The position numbers were made by a program, and so were the translations under genes. Below are positions 1 to 9,230 of a stretch of 64,000 nt of DNA, piece by piece. How positions within the stretch are numbered: position 1 is the stretch's first letter; each line of letters opens with the position of its first letter. Origin of the DNA: Macrophomina tecta (taxonomy: Eukaryota; Ascomycota; Dothideomycetes; Botryosphaeriales; Botryosphaeriaceae); assembly GCA_024180945.1 (NCBI GenBank), contig JAKSGN010000026.1:62001-126000 (forward strand). The letters run 5' to 3'. The notes under the pieces were generated by a model. The model made no database searches and had not been told where the DNA came from. It saw nothing but the letters and a program-made list of their open reading frames with translations.

Positions 1-234
1 ACCGAGATTGCAGGAGACCGCGATATCGTGTTTGAGGATGAGCTCGGAATGTCTCCCCACGAGATCCGCGTGAGCGTCCATTATGCTGGCGAACTTTCGC
101 ATCCAATAGTTCACCTCGCTGAGGAGGCAAGCAACCCTTTGCGCCTCGGTTCGCGTGTACTCGAGGGCTGACTTTCCGTGTTCGTGGAGCTCCTGTAGCC
201 TAGGCAGTTCTGTGTTGGAGAGAATATCCTGCAT
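1..234 (-). CDS. Unknown gene, 5' part (runs off left edge)
   Basis: An open frame on the minus strand begins at the ATG at 234-232 and stays open to the left edge, giving 78 residues of a longer protein. The visible part is rich in Glu, Leu, His and Arg and looks helical (starts MQDILSNTELPRLQELHEHG, later ALEYTRTEAQRV), perhaps a coiled coil. I recognise no domain. It could be the first exon of a fungal gene whose body lies outside the window. It is the only sizeable frame in this stretch, but a chance frame of this size is possible. Confidence 0.4.
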   Translation of the reverse strand, partial: MQDILSNTELPRLQELHEHGKSALEYTRTEAQRVACLLSEVNYWMRKFASIMDAHADLVGRHSELILKHDIAVSCNLG

Positions 235-907
235 GCTGATTTGAGTCTGAAAGGTCAGCCTCGCGCTGGACGTGCTAATTTCATGATCTTACCTCGCTGT
301 GGTAGATCATATTGCTGTGAGATCTTAGAGGTGTCGGAGGATTGGGCCTGTTGGCGCACTATGGAGATGTGGAGTCTTTCCGTAATGTTCAGTATCTGCC
401 GCGGCTGCATTGAATATACGCTAAACTAAAGAAGGCAACTGCAAACTCGACAGCATGCGAAGTATCTCGATCTAAGCGCTTGTCAAAGCTCGAATGTTAA
501 TAAGCCGCAATCGGTGAGCCAAGCGCTGGATCACTTATCGGACTGGCGAGTTATTAAGAACCCTAGTCCCGGGCAGAGGTTGCTACAAGTCCGCGCACAT
601 TCTGCTGCGCCGCACACATCCTTTATCAGCCGCTCAATATTCCGCCGCCGGCGCGTATCGCCGAGCTAGGCCTAGGGCGAGCTACGAGCAACGAGCCATG
701 AGCCATTCTGGCGTCCTCATTCGAACGAGTCCGCCCTTAGCCGTGCACGCAGCACCCGAACTTTTCGCCCCATTCTCTGGAGCCTAGCATTCCACTCATC
801 CGCCAACATCATTGTCCAACGCACAGTACAAAGGTCCTTTCCGGACTTACCCTTCGACGGCCACGCAGCTCGACGGAAAGCTTACACGTGCCAGCGCTGA
901 GAAAACC
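235..907. other. Intergenic, no gene seen
   Basis: This stretch separates the divergent gene start at 234 from the fragment starting at 908. The short frames in it show no protein-like composition. It may hold promoters for both sides, but no clear TATA box or repeat is visible. Confidence 0.4.
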
Positions 908-1231
908 ATGGACTCCCTCACTCACAAATATCGCGCCATTGAAGCCCTCCATCAAGCTAGTCCGGCTTTGATTGCCGCTTGCTTCGTCCTGGGTGTCATT
1001 CTCGATGTCGCAATCCGGTTACCTTCCAGGAGACGAGCAAGCCAGAAGCGATGGAGACAGGCAGCCATATCTCTAGTATGGCTTGCAATCTTCAGTTACG
1101 CGAGCGAGGCCGTCCTCTACGTGGTTCACAGCCTCATAGAACGCGGTTGGTGGGCTGGTCAAGATAGCGTTATCTTCGTCATATCTTCTTGTCAAACATT
1201 AAGCGTTACAGGACTATCCGCGGCTTACTAG
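908..1231 (+). pseudogene. N-terminal membrane fragment resembling an HMT1-type ABC transporter
   Basis: From the ATG at 908 a 107-residue frame encodes two hydrophobic segments, ALIAACFVLGVILDVAI and AAISLVWLAIFSYASEAVLYVV, then a short loop with ERGWWAG and a third hydrophobic run (SVIFVISS). The loop-then-helix pattern (E-R-x-W-W-x-G-x-x-x-V-I-x-V-I) resembles the N-terminal extra membrane region of fungal vacuolar half-size ABC transporters (HMT1/ABCB6 type). No ABC core or nucleotide-binding domain follows before the stop at 1231 or in the next kilobase, so this is a truncated relic or the first exon of a lost gene. The open frame extends upstream of 908 but without an ATG. The family assignment rests on one short motif and is tentative. 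Confidence 0.35.
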
Positions 1232-1332
1232 CCCGACACTGTAGTATAAAGGGATTCTCCCCCACCACTCGTTACACTCTTCAGTAGCATCGTCAATCCA
1301 TTCTCTACTCATTACAAAGTCTTACAAATGGA

Positions 1333-1402
1333 GTTACTGCTGTTCAACACCATGCCAAGTAATATGAGCGTGTTACTGCTGTTTAACACCATGCTAAGTA
1401 AT
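1333..1402. repeat. 31-bp direct repeat pair
   Basis: GTTACTGCTGTTCAACACCA and the following 11 bases (1333-1363) recur at 1372-1402 with two C-to-T differences. Function unknown; probably a local duplication. Confidence 0.6.
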
Positions 1403-1671
1403 TACCTAACATGCAGACCCCGGCCGCTTTCAGAGCGGTAAGGATTAGGCTAGGAACCCCCTGTGAATATACCCTGCAAGAGGTGGATTGTATCCGATAG
1501 GGTGGTTTATGCGTTTTCGGCCTGAATGAGGGTGGATTTAGTATTTTCGTCTAAAGTCTTTCGTAGCACTTCGACATCATATATGTCCATATATGATGAA
1601 GTGAATGGAGAATGGGTAGGTCACGAGCCTCCTATAGCTTGACCTTAGTCCGAATCAAGCAACAGGCTTGC

Positions 1672-1808
1672 TGTTGGATTTGTTGGTGGTACCATCAATG
1701 GAGAATGAGTGGCATGAGGACTGAGAGGGCGGCTCAGGAGGAGGCCTCTTATCCGTCCTTGTCAATGACTAAGCTAAATCTAATGTACAAACACGTGATA
1801 TTCCAACA
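1672..1808. mobile_element. Diverged relic of the short LTR family
   Basis: This 137-bp segment starts TGTTGGATT and ends ATTCCAACA, the same ends as the 146-bp LTRs at 19830 and 45500. It shares interior blocks (GTGGCAT, GGCTCAGGAG, GCCTCTTATCC) in the same order but is otherwise strongly diverged. No matching 5-bp target duplication is present (CTTGC on the left, GATCC on the right). Confidence 0.5.
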
Positions 1809-2147
1809 GATCCTTGTACCCTGTGCGGTGGTGTAGTTCCCGGAAGGGTAAGAGCACGCGTGGGCAGCCAGCGCCAACTTCGACTCTTTCGAGACATCCA
1901 ACCATCCCAAGAACGTCTACAAAAGTGCGGATTCTTCAACCTCGCAACAATCGCCATGATTTCCCGCGCTTTTCTCGCCGTCCTCCCCCGCTTCCGCGCC
2001 GCCCTCGCGCCTATAGGCATCACTTCAGTAATTAGAGCCTTTTGGTCTAAAAACAATTAATTTGACAGGCAGAGGATAAAGCATCCAAGACTGCCAGAGT
2101 ATCTAAGGCGAGGGCGATTGGAAGTCTGGTTCCGTTTCCCCAGTGAC

Positions 2148-2546
2148 CTATCCAAGCAATCCGAACCGGGGCACCCACAACCATGAAGCCCCGGGATTCT
2201 TGACGATTATCCCAATGCCAATTGCCCAAAGCAGGCCGATGGCCATAGCTAGGAAACTTCCATGTTGCAGTGCCTGGGGCGTCGATTTGGCGAACCATTT
2301 CGGTAGAGGCAGAAAATCCAGAGTCATTGTCCCACGCGCCACTTCCTCTTGCAAGTCCACCCAAGGAGTGGCCTTAAGCCAAGAATACGCCACGAAGAGA
2401 GGAAATTTGATGCTATCAGTGCCTTGGATGCGACATACGTCCATAGACTGTTTGGAAACTTTTAACATACGCGGTAGGCGAGAAGCCTGATATTGAATCA
2501 GCGCCTTGTTGAGTTCCGCGAAAGACGCGGTGCGCGACGGAGAGCC
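2148..2546 (-). pseudogene. C-terminal relic of an FAD-dependent monooxygenase
   Basis: A minus-strand frame enters directly from the LINE junction at 2547 and reads ELNKALIQYQASRLPRM, then DSIKFPLF, then TMTLDFLPLPKWF, ending in a hydrophobic helix (SFLAMAIGLLWAIGIGIIV) and a stop at 2148. The A/E-L-x-x-Y-Q-x-x-R-x-P-R block and the LDFLPLP motif are typical of the C-terminus of fungal FAD-binding monooxygenases, including those of secondary metabolism, several of which end in a membrane helix. The FAD-binding Rossmann half (GxGxxG, GD) is absent. The LINE insertion marks the cut, and the missing part is not found on the far side of the LINE, so a deletion must also have occurred. Confidence 0.5.
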
Positions 2547-2574
2547 TTTATTTATTTATTTATTTATTTATTTA
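2547..2574 (-). repeat. (TAAA)7 tail of LINE-1
   Basis: Seven perfect TTTA units on the plus strand, read as TAAA on the element strand, lie at the 3' end of the LINE. Several LINE groups end in a simple repeat instead of poly(A). Confidence 0.8.
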
Positions 2575-2784
2575 GTTTAACGTCCTTCTTGAGTCAGAGA
2601 CTATCAAAGACGGGCTTTAGAAGCCGTTTCTAGTTATACATTTTCTAGAGGCTCCTTGTAAAAGAAGCATTCTAGGAGAGCACAAGGAATAGTAGACTTA
2701 AAAGCCAAACGAGAGGCAGGCCTCTAAGGAGATAGTATAAGAGAATAGTAATAGAAAACAAAGGAGTGTAAGCGTCGGACGTAT

Positions 2785-5700
2785 TTAAACCCCGTCGGGC
2801 GTGTTGTTAAGAATCCACCGGCGCGTAGATATCTTGGTTTTTCTAAGAAACTCAGCTGTTGCTTGAGCGCCTTTATTTGTAGTGAATAGGTCCGTAAGAT
2901 TAAGAATAGGTTTCTCCAGAGCGTCTTTTATAGAGAGCCTTTCAGCTCTATATAAATAACAGTCTAAGAGGAGATGTCTCGGTGTTTGCTTTGCCGTACC
3001 AGAGCAGTAGCATCTATCATCCTCTACATGGTTAAAACGGTAGAGATAGGACTTGAAGTACCCGTGTCCAATCTTCAGCTGGTAGAAGGAGGAAGCTGTT
3101 TCCCTTACTGTAGTAGGGGCGATCAGCTTCCTCTTTATCTTCCAGGTAAATGCTTTACTGTAGGCTGAGCTGGGAACTGATAAGAGCTGGCTTTTCCACT
3201 CGTTGTAGAGAACTTCTTTTAGTTGCATTCCGTAGAATGCAACAGAAGTGTCTTCTGTTGTAGGGGGGATTAACGTTGCTTGTTTAGCAAGTCTGTCGGC
3301 CTCCTCATTTCCGTGCACGTTGACGTGCCCCGGAACCCATTCAACCGTGACTTTGTTGTCCCTGTCTCTTAGCTGCCTGGCAGCGTGAATTGCCCGTTGC
3401 TGCCACCGTTGGCCAGGCGTGTTGTTAGGGTGTTTGAGCCTCAAGAGTGCAGCCTGGTTATCCGCAAAGACTCTTATATCTTTTGACTTGTACCCATGTT
3501 TGTTGGCTAGCTCAAGGGCAGTGGTTATGCCATCAAGTTCACCGTTATAAACGAGAGCGTTGGGACCAATATTCTTAGTAGCTCTTACTTGGATTTTGTC
3601 TCTGGATTGGCTGTAATCTAACAGTACCACTCCAACACCTATTCCCATTCCCTGAGGAAGTGATGAGGCATCAGAGTAGAGAGCTATAAGATTGTCCGGG
3701 GCCTCTGCCAACGCTTTTGAGTGCTCAGTAGCAGCATCTGCTTTGCTTAAGGTGGAGATCTCTGTATTGTAGGGAGTGTACCCGGCCCATGGTGGGTAGA
3801 GAAATGGATCGACTTTCTCTATATCCCTGGGGATCGAGCGTAGTGTATCCTTAATTCTCTCTAGCCGTGTAGCTGGGCTGTTCTCTCTAGATTCTAGATT
3901 GATCTTGTCGAGTTCTTTCCGTACTGGATGGTTTTCTCCGAGTTGGCTGATTCTTAATGCGTACTTCCGGAGGGTAGCATTTAGTCGTAGCTCTGGCGGA
4001 GGTATTGCAGCCTCTACTTCCATTGGTTTAATAGGGGCAGTCTTGAACACTCCTAGGATCTTCCGTAGGGCAAGGTTTTGGAGGAGGTTGTGTTGTCTTT
4101 TAACTGCCCACTGGTTGTTCCAGTATAGTTGGCAGCCAAAGTCGGCTACGCTTACAACACAAGCGTTATAGAGTTGTCTAATTGCATAGGGAGAAAGTCC
4201 CCGTTCAACATTAGCTAGCCTTGAGAGGCGTTGGAAGGTAGATCTTGCTTGACTTATTCTTATAGAAACGTGTTCTTTAAAAGTAAGCAGCGGGTCAAAG
4301 AAAATACCTAGCCATCGTACAAGATTCTGGGGCTTCTTCACCTGGCCATCCGGTAGAACAAGAGATGAGGAGGTTGCTTCTTTAGATCTACTAAAGTGAA
4401 GTAGCTCTGTTTTATCCAGGTCAAAGGCAACGCCCTTTTCTTTACCACGTTTGTAGAGCTCTCTTATCTCCTCTTGTAGTATTTTAACGTTGCGTTTAAA
4501 GCTGCTGGAGCTAGCTATTACTGCAATATCATCTATGTAGGAGAGGTAGACAACTTTATGAGAGGGGAAGAGCTCTCGGAGGTAGATAAGGAAGAGTATT
4601 GGTGAAACAGGGCTCCCTTGCGGAATACCTGTCTCAATCGGGCTGAACTCTTCCTCCTCTCCATTAAACGCAAGCCGTAGTTGTCGTTTATTTAGGAAAG
4701 ATCTGATCCACGCGAGAAGATTGAGTGGAAGGCCTATTTTTGCCATGATAGTAAGGAGTTGTTCTTGAGCAACGTGATCAAAGGCACCTTTTACATCAAG
4801 GAATACTACTGATGTTTTACGTTTTACTCGTCGGTTCTCTTCTACCTTATTAGCTAGTAATAAGGCAGCGTCAATAGCAGATTTCTTTAGCCTTCCCCCA
4901 ATTTGAGAGGGATCTAGAAGGTGTGTTGTCTCTGCTAGATAACTCAGACGTTTGGCCGTGATTCGTTCTAATATCTTCCCAAGACAGTTGAGCAAGCTGA
5001 TGACCCGGTAGGACTTGGGAGCATGTATATCTGGCTTGTTCTTGCTGAGAATTGCGCCTGTTGCTTCTCTCCAGCATAGCGGGTGGTATCCATAGCTGAA
5101 TAGAGTACTGAACACCTTGTAGAAGGCTTGTGGGGCTGCTTTATACGCCTGGATAATGATCTCTTGCGTTATAGTATCAGGCCCTGGGGTTTTCCCCTTT
5201 ATTTGAGTGGAGCATGCTTGTTCAAGTTCTGCTTCCTTTAGGAGGGGCCAGTCCCAGTTTGTGGGATTGTATTCCTCCCAGTTGAATGGTAGTGCCTGTG
5301 GAGGTTTTGGGAATAAACCTGTACGGAGGGCAGAACACTTCCCCTTAAAGCTATCTTCTAGTACCGCATTTGGGGCTCGGATTTCAGGGATCCTTACCTC
5401 CCTCCGTGGCTTAGTGTATGACATTGCTTTGTAGATTGACGTTGGGGTCTCCTTAGAGAGAAAGTTGTTCCAGTGTTCGCGTTTTGCTTGTTTCACCGCC
5501 TGTAGAAAGGTGTTCCGGGACTCAAGGTATGCCTTTATGCTAGTAGCGGTGGGGTTCCGTCTGTTATTACGTGTTTTTTGTCCTAGGTCTAGCCGTAGGT
5601 TGTAGAGCTCGTCTGTCCACCATGATTTAAAGCGAGGCCCCAGTTTGAGTTTGGGGATAGTAAGTTCTGCAGCATAGGTAATGGCTTTAGTCAAGCTACT

Positions 5701-6615
5701 ACCTAGATTATTAAGTGCTGGGACTGATAACGTATTGCCCCCTGCTATATCCTGAGAGAGGGTAGAGGGGCTTAGCTGCTCTATATCTAAGAGTACGCTT
5801 GGAAGGAGTTGCTCTATCTTCTCCCGGAATAGATTAGAGAATTCCGACCAGTTGGCCTTCCTAGTATTGAACCGGGTGGTAGGCTGTGCTGGGGAGCTCG
5901 TAGGAGGCTCCATTGGACTAATAGAAAAGAAGATTGGGTAGTGGTCTGAGCCAAGGTCTTGAATGACTTTCCACCCTTCTATCCTGTCTTCTAATTCTCT
6001 AGTTGCCAGGGTAAGATCGATAGTAGTTTCTCTACTAAGATGGCTACGGTGGAAGGTGCCTCTACCTATCTTATTGAGTAGACTAAGGTTGTTATCTTCG
6101 ATCCATTGGATGAGCTGGGGAGCCCTGCTATCTGGGCTAGATCGTGGATCCCACCACGGGTGGTGTGTGTTGAAATCTCCGGCTATGATAGTCGGTGTGG
6201 TTATACTATAGTAACTAAGGACGCGTTCTATAGTATAGAGAGACCCTGCTTCCTCTTGGTCCACTTGATTGTAGAGGTTTAGGAGCTGGAATTTAGAGTT
6301 CTGCTGGATAATCTCAAGTAGTAGTATATCGGGACTAGCAAAGAGATCGGCCTTGTAGTTAACCTGGGTTTCCCTCAGAAACCGTGAGATATAGGTTAAC
6401 GTACGAGGCCTTAAACCAGGTGGAGTAACCGGGAGAATTTGACCAAAGGATGGATGGTTGATAGAGCGGTTTTCAGAGGGATTAGGGGAGATGAGAACCC
6501 AAGGTTCTTGAATAAGAATCAGGTCAACTTTTATCTCAACTGCGTAGTTCAGGATTGCCTCGGTAACCGAGGAATTCCTATTAACATTGGCTTGCAGTAT
6601 TCTAATAGATCCCAT
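2785..6615 (-). CDS. LINE-1 ORF2: endonuclease-reverse transcriptase-RNase H
   Basis: 1276 residues. Residues 1-232 form an apurinic-type endonuclease (ILQANVNR, LIQEPWV, AGDFNTHHPWWD, SDHYPIFF). The reverse transcriptase follows, with GIPQGSPVSPILF and the catalytic YIDD at residues 693-696. An RNase H domain spans roughly 980-1110 with all acidic residues visible (LYSDASS, YNGELDG, FADNQAALL, GNEEADRLA). A Cys-rich motif near 1200 (CYCSGT, then H and C) closes the protein. This is the full domain order of an I/Tad-clade LINE. The protein nicks target DNA and copies the element RNA in the nucleus. Its ATG overlaps the ORF1 stop (TAATG at 6617-6613), so translation probably depends on reinitiation. 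No stops or frameshifts are seen, so the protein may be functional. Confidence 0.93.
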   Translation of the reverse strand: MGSIRILQANVNRNSSVTEAILNYAVEIKVDLILIQEPWVLISPNPSENRSINHPSFGQILPVTPPGLRPRTLTYISRFLRETQVNYKADLFASPDILLLEIIQQNSKFQLLNLYNQVDQEEAGSLYTIERVLSYYSITTPTIIAGDFNTHHPWWDPRSSPDSRAPQLIQWIEDNNLSLLNKIGRGTFHRSHLSRETTIDLTLATRELEDRIEGWKVIQDLGSDHYPIFFSISPMEPPTSSPAQPTTRFNTRKANWSEFSNLFREKIEQLLPSVLLDIEQLSPSTLSQDIAGGNTLSVPALNNLGSSLTKAITYAAELTIPKLKLGPRFKSWWTDELYNLRLDLGQKTRNNRRNPTATSIKAYLESRNTFLQAVKQAKREHWNNFLSKETPTSIYKAMSYTKPRREVRIPEIRAPNAVLEDSFKGKCSALRTGLFPKPPQALPFNWEEYNPTNWDWPLLKEAELEQACSTQIKGKTPGPDTITQEIIIQAYKAAPQAFYKVFSTLFSYGYHPLCWREATGAILSKNKPDIHAPKSYRVISLLNCLGKILERITAKRLSYLAETTHLLDPSQIGGRLKKSAIDAALLLANKVEENRRVKRKTSVVFLDVKGAFDHVAQEQLLTIMAKIGLPLNLLAWIRSFLNKRQLRLAFNGEEEEFSPIETGIPQGSPVSPILFLIYLRELFPSHKVVYLSYIDDIAVIASSSSFKRNVKILQEEIRELYKRGKEKGVAFDLDKTELLHFSRSKEATSSSLVLPDGQVKKPQNLVRWLGIFFDPLLTFKEHVSIRISQARSTFQRLSRLANVERGLSPYAIRQLYNACVVSVADFGCQLYWNNQWAVKRQHNLLQNLALRKILGVFKTAPIKPMEVEAAIPPPELRLNATLRKYALRISQLGENHPVRKELDKINLESRENSPATRLERIKDTLRSIPRDIEKVDPFLYPPWAGYTPYNTEISTLSKADAATEHSKALAEAPDNLIALYSDASSLPQGMGIGVGVVLLDYSQSRDKIQVRATKNIGPNALVYNGELDGITTALELANKHGYKSKDIRVFADNQAALLRLKHPNNTPGQRWQQRAIHAARQLRDRDNKVTVEWVPGHVNVHGNEEADRLAKQATLIPPTTEDTSVAFYGMQLKEVLYNEWKSQLLSVPSSAYSKAFTWKIKRKLIAPTTVRETASSFYQLKIGHGYFKSYLYRFNHVEDDRCYCSGTAKQTPRHLLLDCYLYRAERLSIKDALEKPILNLTDLFTTNKGAQATAEFLRKTKISTRRWILNNTPDGV

Positions 6616-7982
6616 TAGGAAGATGTCTGCTTCCTAGTATTGGAGGTTCTAGGTCCATGCAGCTTCTCTGCCTTACAGCTAACTCCAAAGAGTGATAGCC
6701 TTGAGGATATAGCCTTGCGGGCCTCGTTCTCTGTGCTGAAGGCAATAACAATTGAACCTCCCTGTTGTGTTAGTCGTTTGGCTTCTGAGGTGAGCCAGTA
6801 CGGTTCCCCAATTGCTGTAAGACCAGAGTTGAAGGTCTTAATTTCTTCCTTAACTAAGGAGGAGAATTCTTCTCGTGAGAAGGTATTGAGGTCAGCTGTT
6901 GGGATTCCATGAACAGCAACCTTATACCATGGTTTATTCTCTATAATAGAGACCGTAGGTATAACCGAGTCAATGATTTTCTTATTCTTGAGGAGGAAGT
7001 CGGCTGAGTAGCTTTCAGTTACCGTAAGAACAAGGTTCCCTTTCTCTGAGATTGAGGCAGCAGAGATTACAGTTGGCTTTTTTGAGTATGCTATCGAGAA
7101 TGCCTTGTTAAAAGCGTTTCTCATGGCGAAGGATGAGATCTCGCTAGGGCGGCTGACTAGGCGTAGAACTGCTTGCCGGGGGGGTTTCGTCTTCTTTCCT
7201 CCGGTTGGGGAGATGGTTGTCTTTGTTGTCTGTGAGGGGTTCTTCCGGGCGATTGTTGTCCACTCCTGGCTATTGGTAGCGGCAATAGAAGCGTCGTTGC
7301 TCGTGGGGGAATTTGCTAGGGGAAGGATAGGATTGGGAGGCTGTGGAATATGTATAGACGTGGGAGGGGCAGCTGGTAGCTTGTTCAGTTCCCTTGTCCG
7401 GTTGGCTAGAGCCCTTGATGTGTTCTCTAGAGATCGGACTTGGGTGGCAAGGATTGACTTTGCCTTATCGAGTATACCTCCCTCTGTGTACTCCCTAAAG
7501 ATCTGTAAGAGGTCTAGGATTTTCCGGTTCTTCTCTAGGTCTTCTTCGAGGTTTGCTGCTTTCAAAAGGCAGTCAAGTGCTCCTTCAAGGGCAGCGTCCA
7601 CTGTTGTAAAGACACCAAATCGTGCTCTCTTTTTCTGGCCTTCCTTTGTGTGCACTGTGAAGAGTGTCGTGGGAGGCATAGTAGCGAGAGATGGGCTACG
7701 AGTAGTTCTAGTAGGAGTAGACTCTATCGTGATAGCCGGGCGTTTGAGTGGGTTGCCTATAGGGTGCTGTGCATCTTGTTGTGGGGTAACCGGGAGGGGT
7801 GGGGCTTGGGGGGAGTCTTGAGCAGTTGGGATATCTATCATCTCATGGTCGGTAGACGTTTGTCCTGGGAGGTTTTCCTGGTATTCTCGCTCCGGTGTTG
7901 GGCATCTGGAGGGAATAGGGGAGCCTAGTATGATAGGCCCCCACTCCTTGTCCCCGTGTGGGGGAGGGTCGGGTTGGTCCAT
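6615..7982 (-). CDS. LINE-1 ORF1: gag-like RNA-binding protein
   Basis: 455 residues from the first ATG (7982). The frame is open up to about 8100 but without an earlier ATG. The N-terminal 140 residues are Pro/Thr/Ser-rich and disordered. A helical, probably coiled-coil segment follows (ALEGALDCLLKAANLEEDLE and on). A C-terminal fold resembles the RRM-like/gag region of fungal LINE ORF1 proteins (KPWYKVAVHGIP, REEFSSLVKEEI, YWLTSEAKRL, SIVIAFSTENEA). Related proteins carry CCHC zinc knuckles after this point. Here the chain ends at RTSNTRKQTSS with no knuckle, so the frame stops early by the usual standard. It probably coats element RNA. It is coupled to ORF2 by a one-base stop/start overlap. 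Confidence 0.82.
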   Translation of the reverse strand: MDQPDPPPHGDKEWGPIILGSPIPSRCPTPEREYQENLPGQTSTDHEMIDIPTAQDSPQAPPLPVTPQQDAQHPIGNPLKRPAITIESTPTRTTRSPSLATMPPTTLFTVHTKEGQKKRARFGVFTTVDAALEGALDCLLKAANLEEDLEKNRKILDLLQIFREYTEGGILDKAKSILATQVRSLENTSRALANRTRELNKLPAAPPTSIHIPQPPNPILPLANSPTSNDASIAATNSQEWTTIARKNPSQTTKTTISPTGGKKTKPPRQAVLRLVSRPSEISSFAMRNAFNKAFSIAYSKKPTVISAASISEKGNLVLTVTESYSADFLLKNKKIIDSVIPTVSIIENKPWYKVAVHGIPTADLNTFSREEFSSLVKEEIKTFNSGLTAIGEPYWLTSEAKRLTQQGGSIVIAFSTENEARKAISSRLSLFGVSCKAEKLHGPRTSNTRKQTSS

Positions 7983-8418
7983 TATGCTGGAAGGGTCTAG
8001 GGAGTGCTTGGTAGGAGGCCCGTGTGTTGAGCTTTGACCAGGGGTCAAAATCTCTTCGGTGGTTGGCTGTGGGAGAGGCTCCACTGGAGGAGAGTGTTTA
8101 ATTACTCGCTATCGGGAAGTCCAGTGGCGATGCAATTTTGATCCACTATTCCTTAGGGTGTTCTCTACTCTTGTTTCACGTGTGGTGCGATTTTGGCTCG
8201 TTCTGGTAGTGTGGTGGGGTTGCGGAGGCTGTAGTAGGTTGGGATCTATCCGTTTACCTCTTTCTCCTCATATCACGCAATAGCGCGTACGTCTACGAAG
8301 CTAGAATTCTGGATTCTAGCTAAGGGAGTCGAGCGCTTTCAAACGGTACCGGTCTTGGCGCGATTCTCGAGGGTCGAATTCGAAGGTGGCGACGGGCTGT
8401 GCTAAATCAACCCTACTT

Positions 8419-8502
8419 TGAATCCACTCTACTGAATCCACTCTGCTGAATCCACTCTACTGAATCCACTCTACTAAATGCACCCAACTGAACCCACTGC
8501 AT
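8419..8502. repeat. 14-bp tandem repeat
   Basis: Four near-perfect copies of TGAATCCACTCTAC (8419-8474, one with a single change) are followed by two weaker copies to 8502. It is a minisatellite just outside the estimated 5' end of LINE-1. Confidence 0.7.
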
Positions 8503-9228
8503 TCTAAATCTCCCCTTGTGACGGGGCGCTCACCTTTTCGGTTTTTGAAATGCCATCGTGTCTGCAACCCTAACCCTATTCTGTGCGGCGAGCTTTTGAT
8601 TTTCCAAACCGTCGCGCTGGTCCGCGCGCGCACCCGCAGCTTGCGCACCCCATTAAACTTACCCTAAGTTACCCTATCTCACCAATTATGCCCGAACGGA
8701 CGGTCGCATCGGCATACTTCTCAATATAATTTTGATCGGGCAGGTGCGCTCTATTATATATCTCAATTTGACGTAAATCCGGCTTCCTTTCTGAGTCGAC
8801 CCTACCCTGAGTCGACCGTACTATCCGCCAGGAAACTACCCGACGAACTTGTATGAGAGCTCAGTCGACCCTTATAACAGTAGACTCAACTTTTTTGGTT
8901 AGGGCGTATATTACAGCCTTACTTTAGATATAAAGATCGTATTATAAGACTATACGCTAGACTATCTTTCATAATTCTAGAAAGTAGAAGTTTCGCATAA
9001 TTCTTTTAATTATTTTATCGATATCCTAATATCTATATGCGGGTACTACATATATATTCTTAACGAGTGCTTCTCGTAGTCTTATTAGAATATAGATTAA
9101 TTCTTTAAAGAGAAGCGTTTCTTTTCTATCTTAAGTAATACGCGGGTCATTTTTAAGCGCTAAAAGTTTTTATATAAAGGAGTTCTAAGCGTATACTTCT
9201 TGGATCTTTTAATGCTACGGGTTTAACT
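8503..9228. other. AT-rich decayed tract, no gene
   Basis: The tract becomes strongly AT-rich from about 8700 with many TATA/TTAA runs and no open frame of note. It also holds three GAGTCGACC-like copies between 8795 and 8875. It looks like an old repeat degraded by C-to-T mutation (RIP-like), although I cannot identify the source. Confidence 0.5.
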
Positions 9229-9230
9229 TA

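Larger units (their letters stand above)
2547..8283 (-). mobile_element. LINE-1: two-ORF non-LTR retrotransposon (Tad/I-like), apparently intact coding
   Basis: Minus-strand element with ORF1 (gag-like), then ORF2 (endonuclease, reverse transcriptase, RNase H, CCHC), then a 3' UTR of about 210 bp ending in seven TAAA units. Both frames are uninterrupted. The 3' boundary is fixed by the tail. The 5' boundary is my estimate, from where the sequence changes to AT-rich, repeat-bearing DNA near 8284. I could not find a convincing target-site duplication, so the exact insertion limits remain open. The insertion cuts a monooxygenase relic on its 3' side. Confidence 0.85.

Noticed and set aside
7105..7821. 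238-codon plus-strand frame opposite LINE-1 ORF1
   Set aside because: It is the antisense shadow of a conserved ORF1.
8565..8582. ACCCTAACCCTA resembling telomere repeats
   Set aside because: Only two units and no continuation. Not evidence of a telomere.
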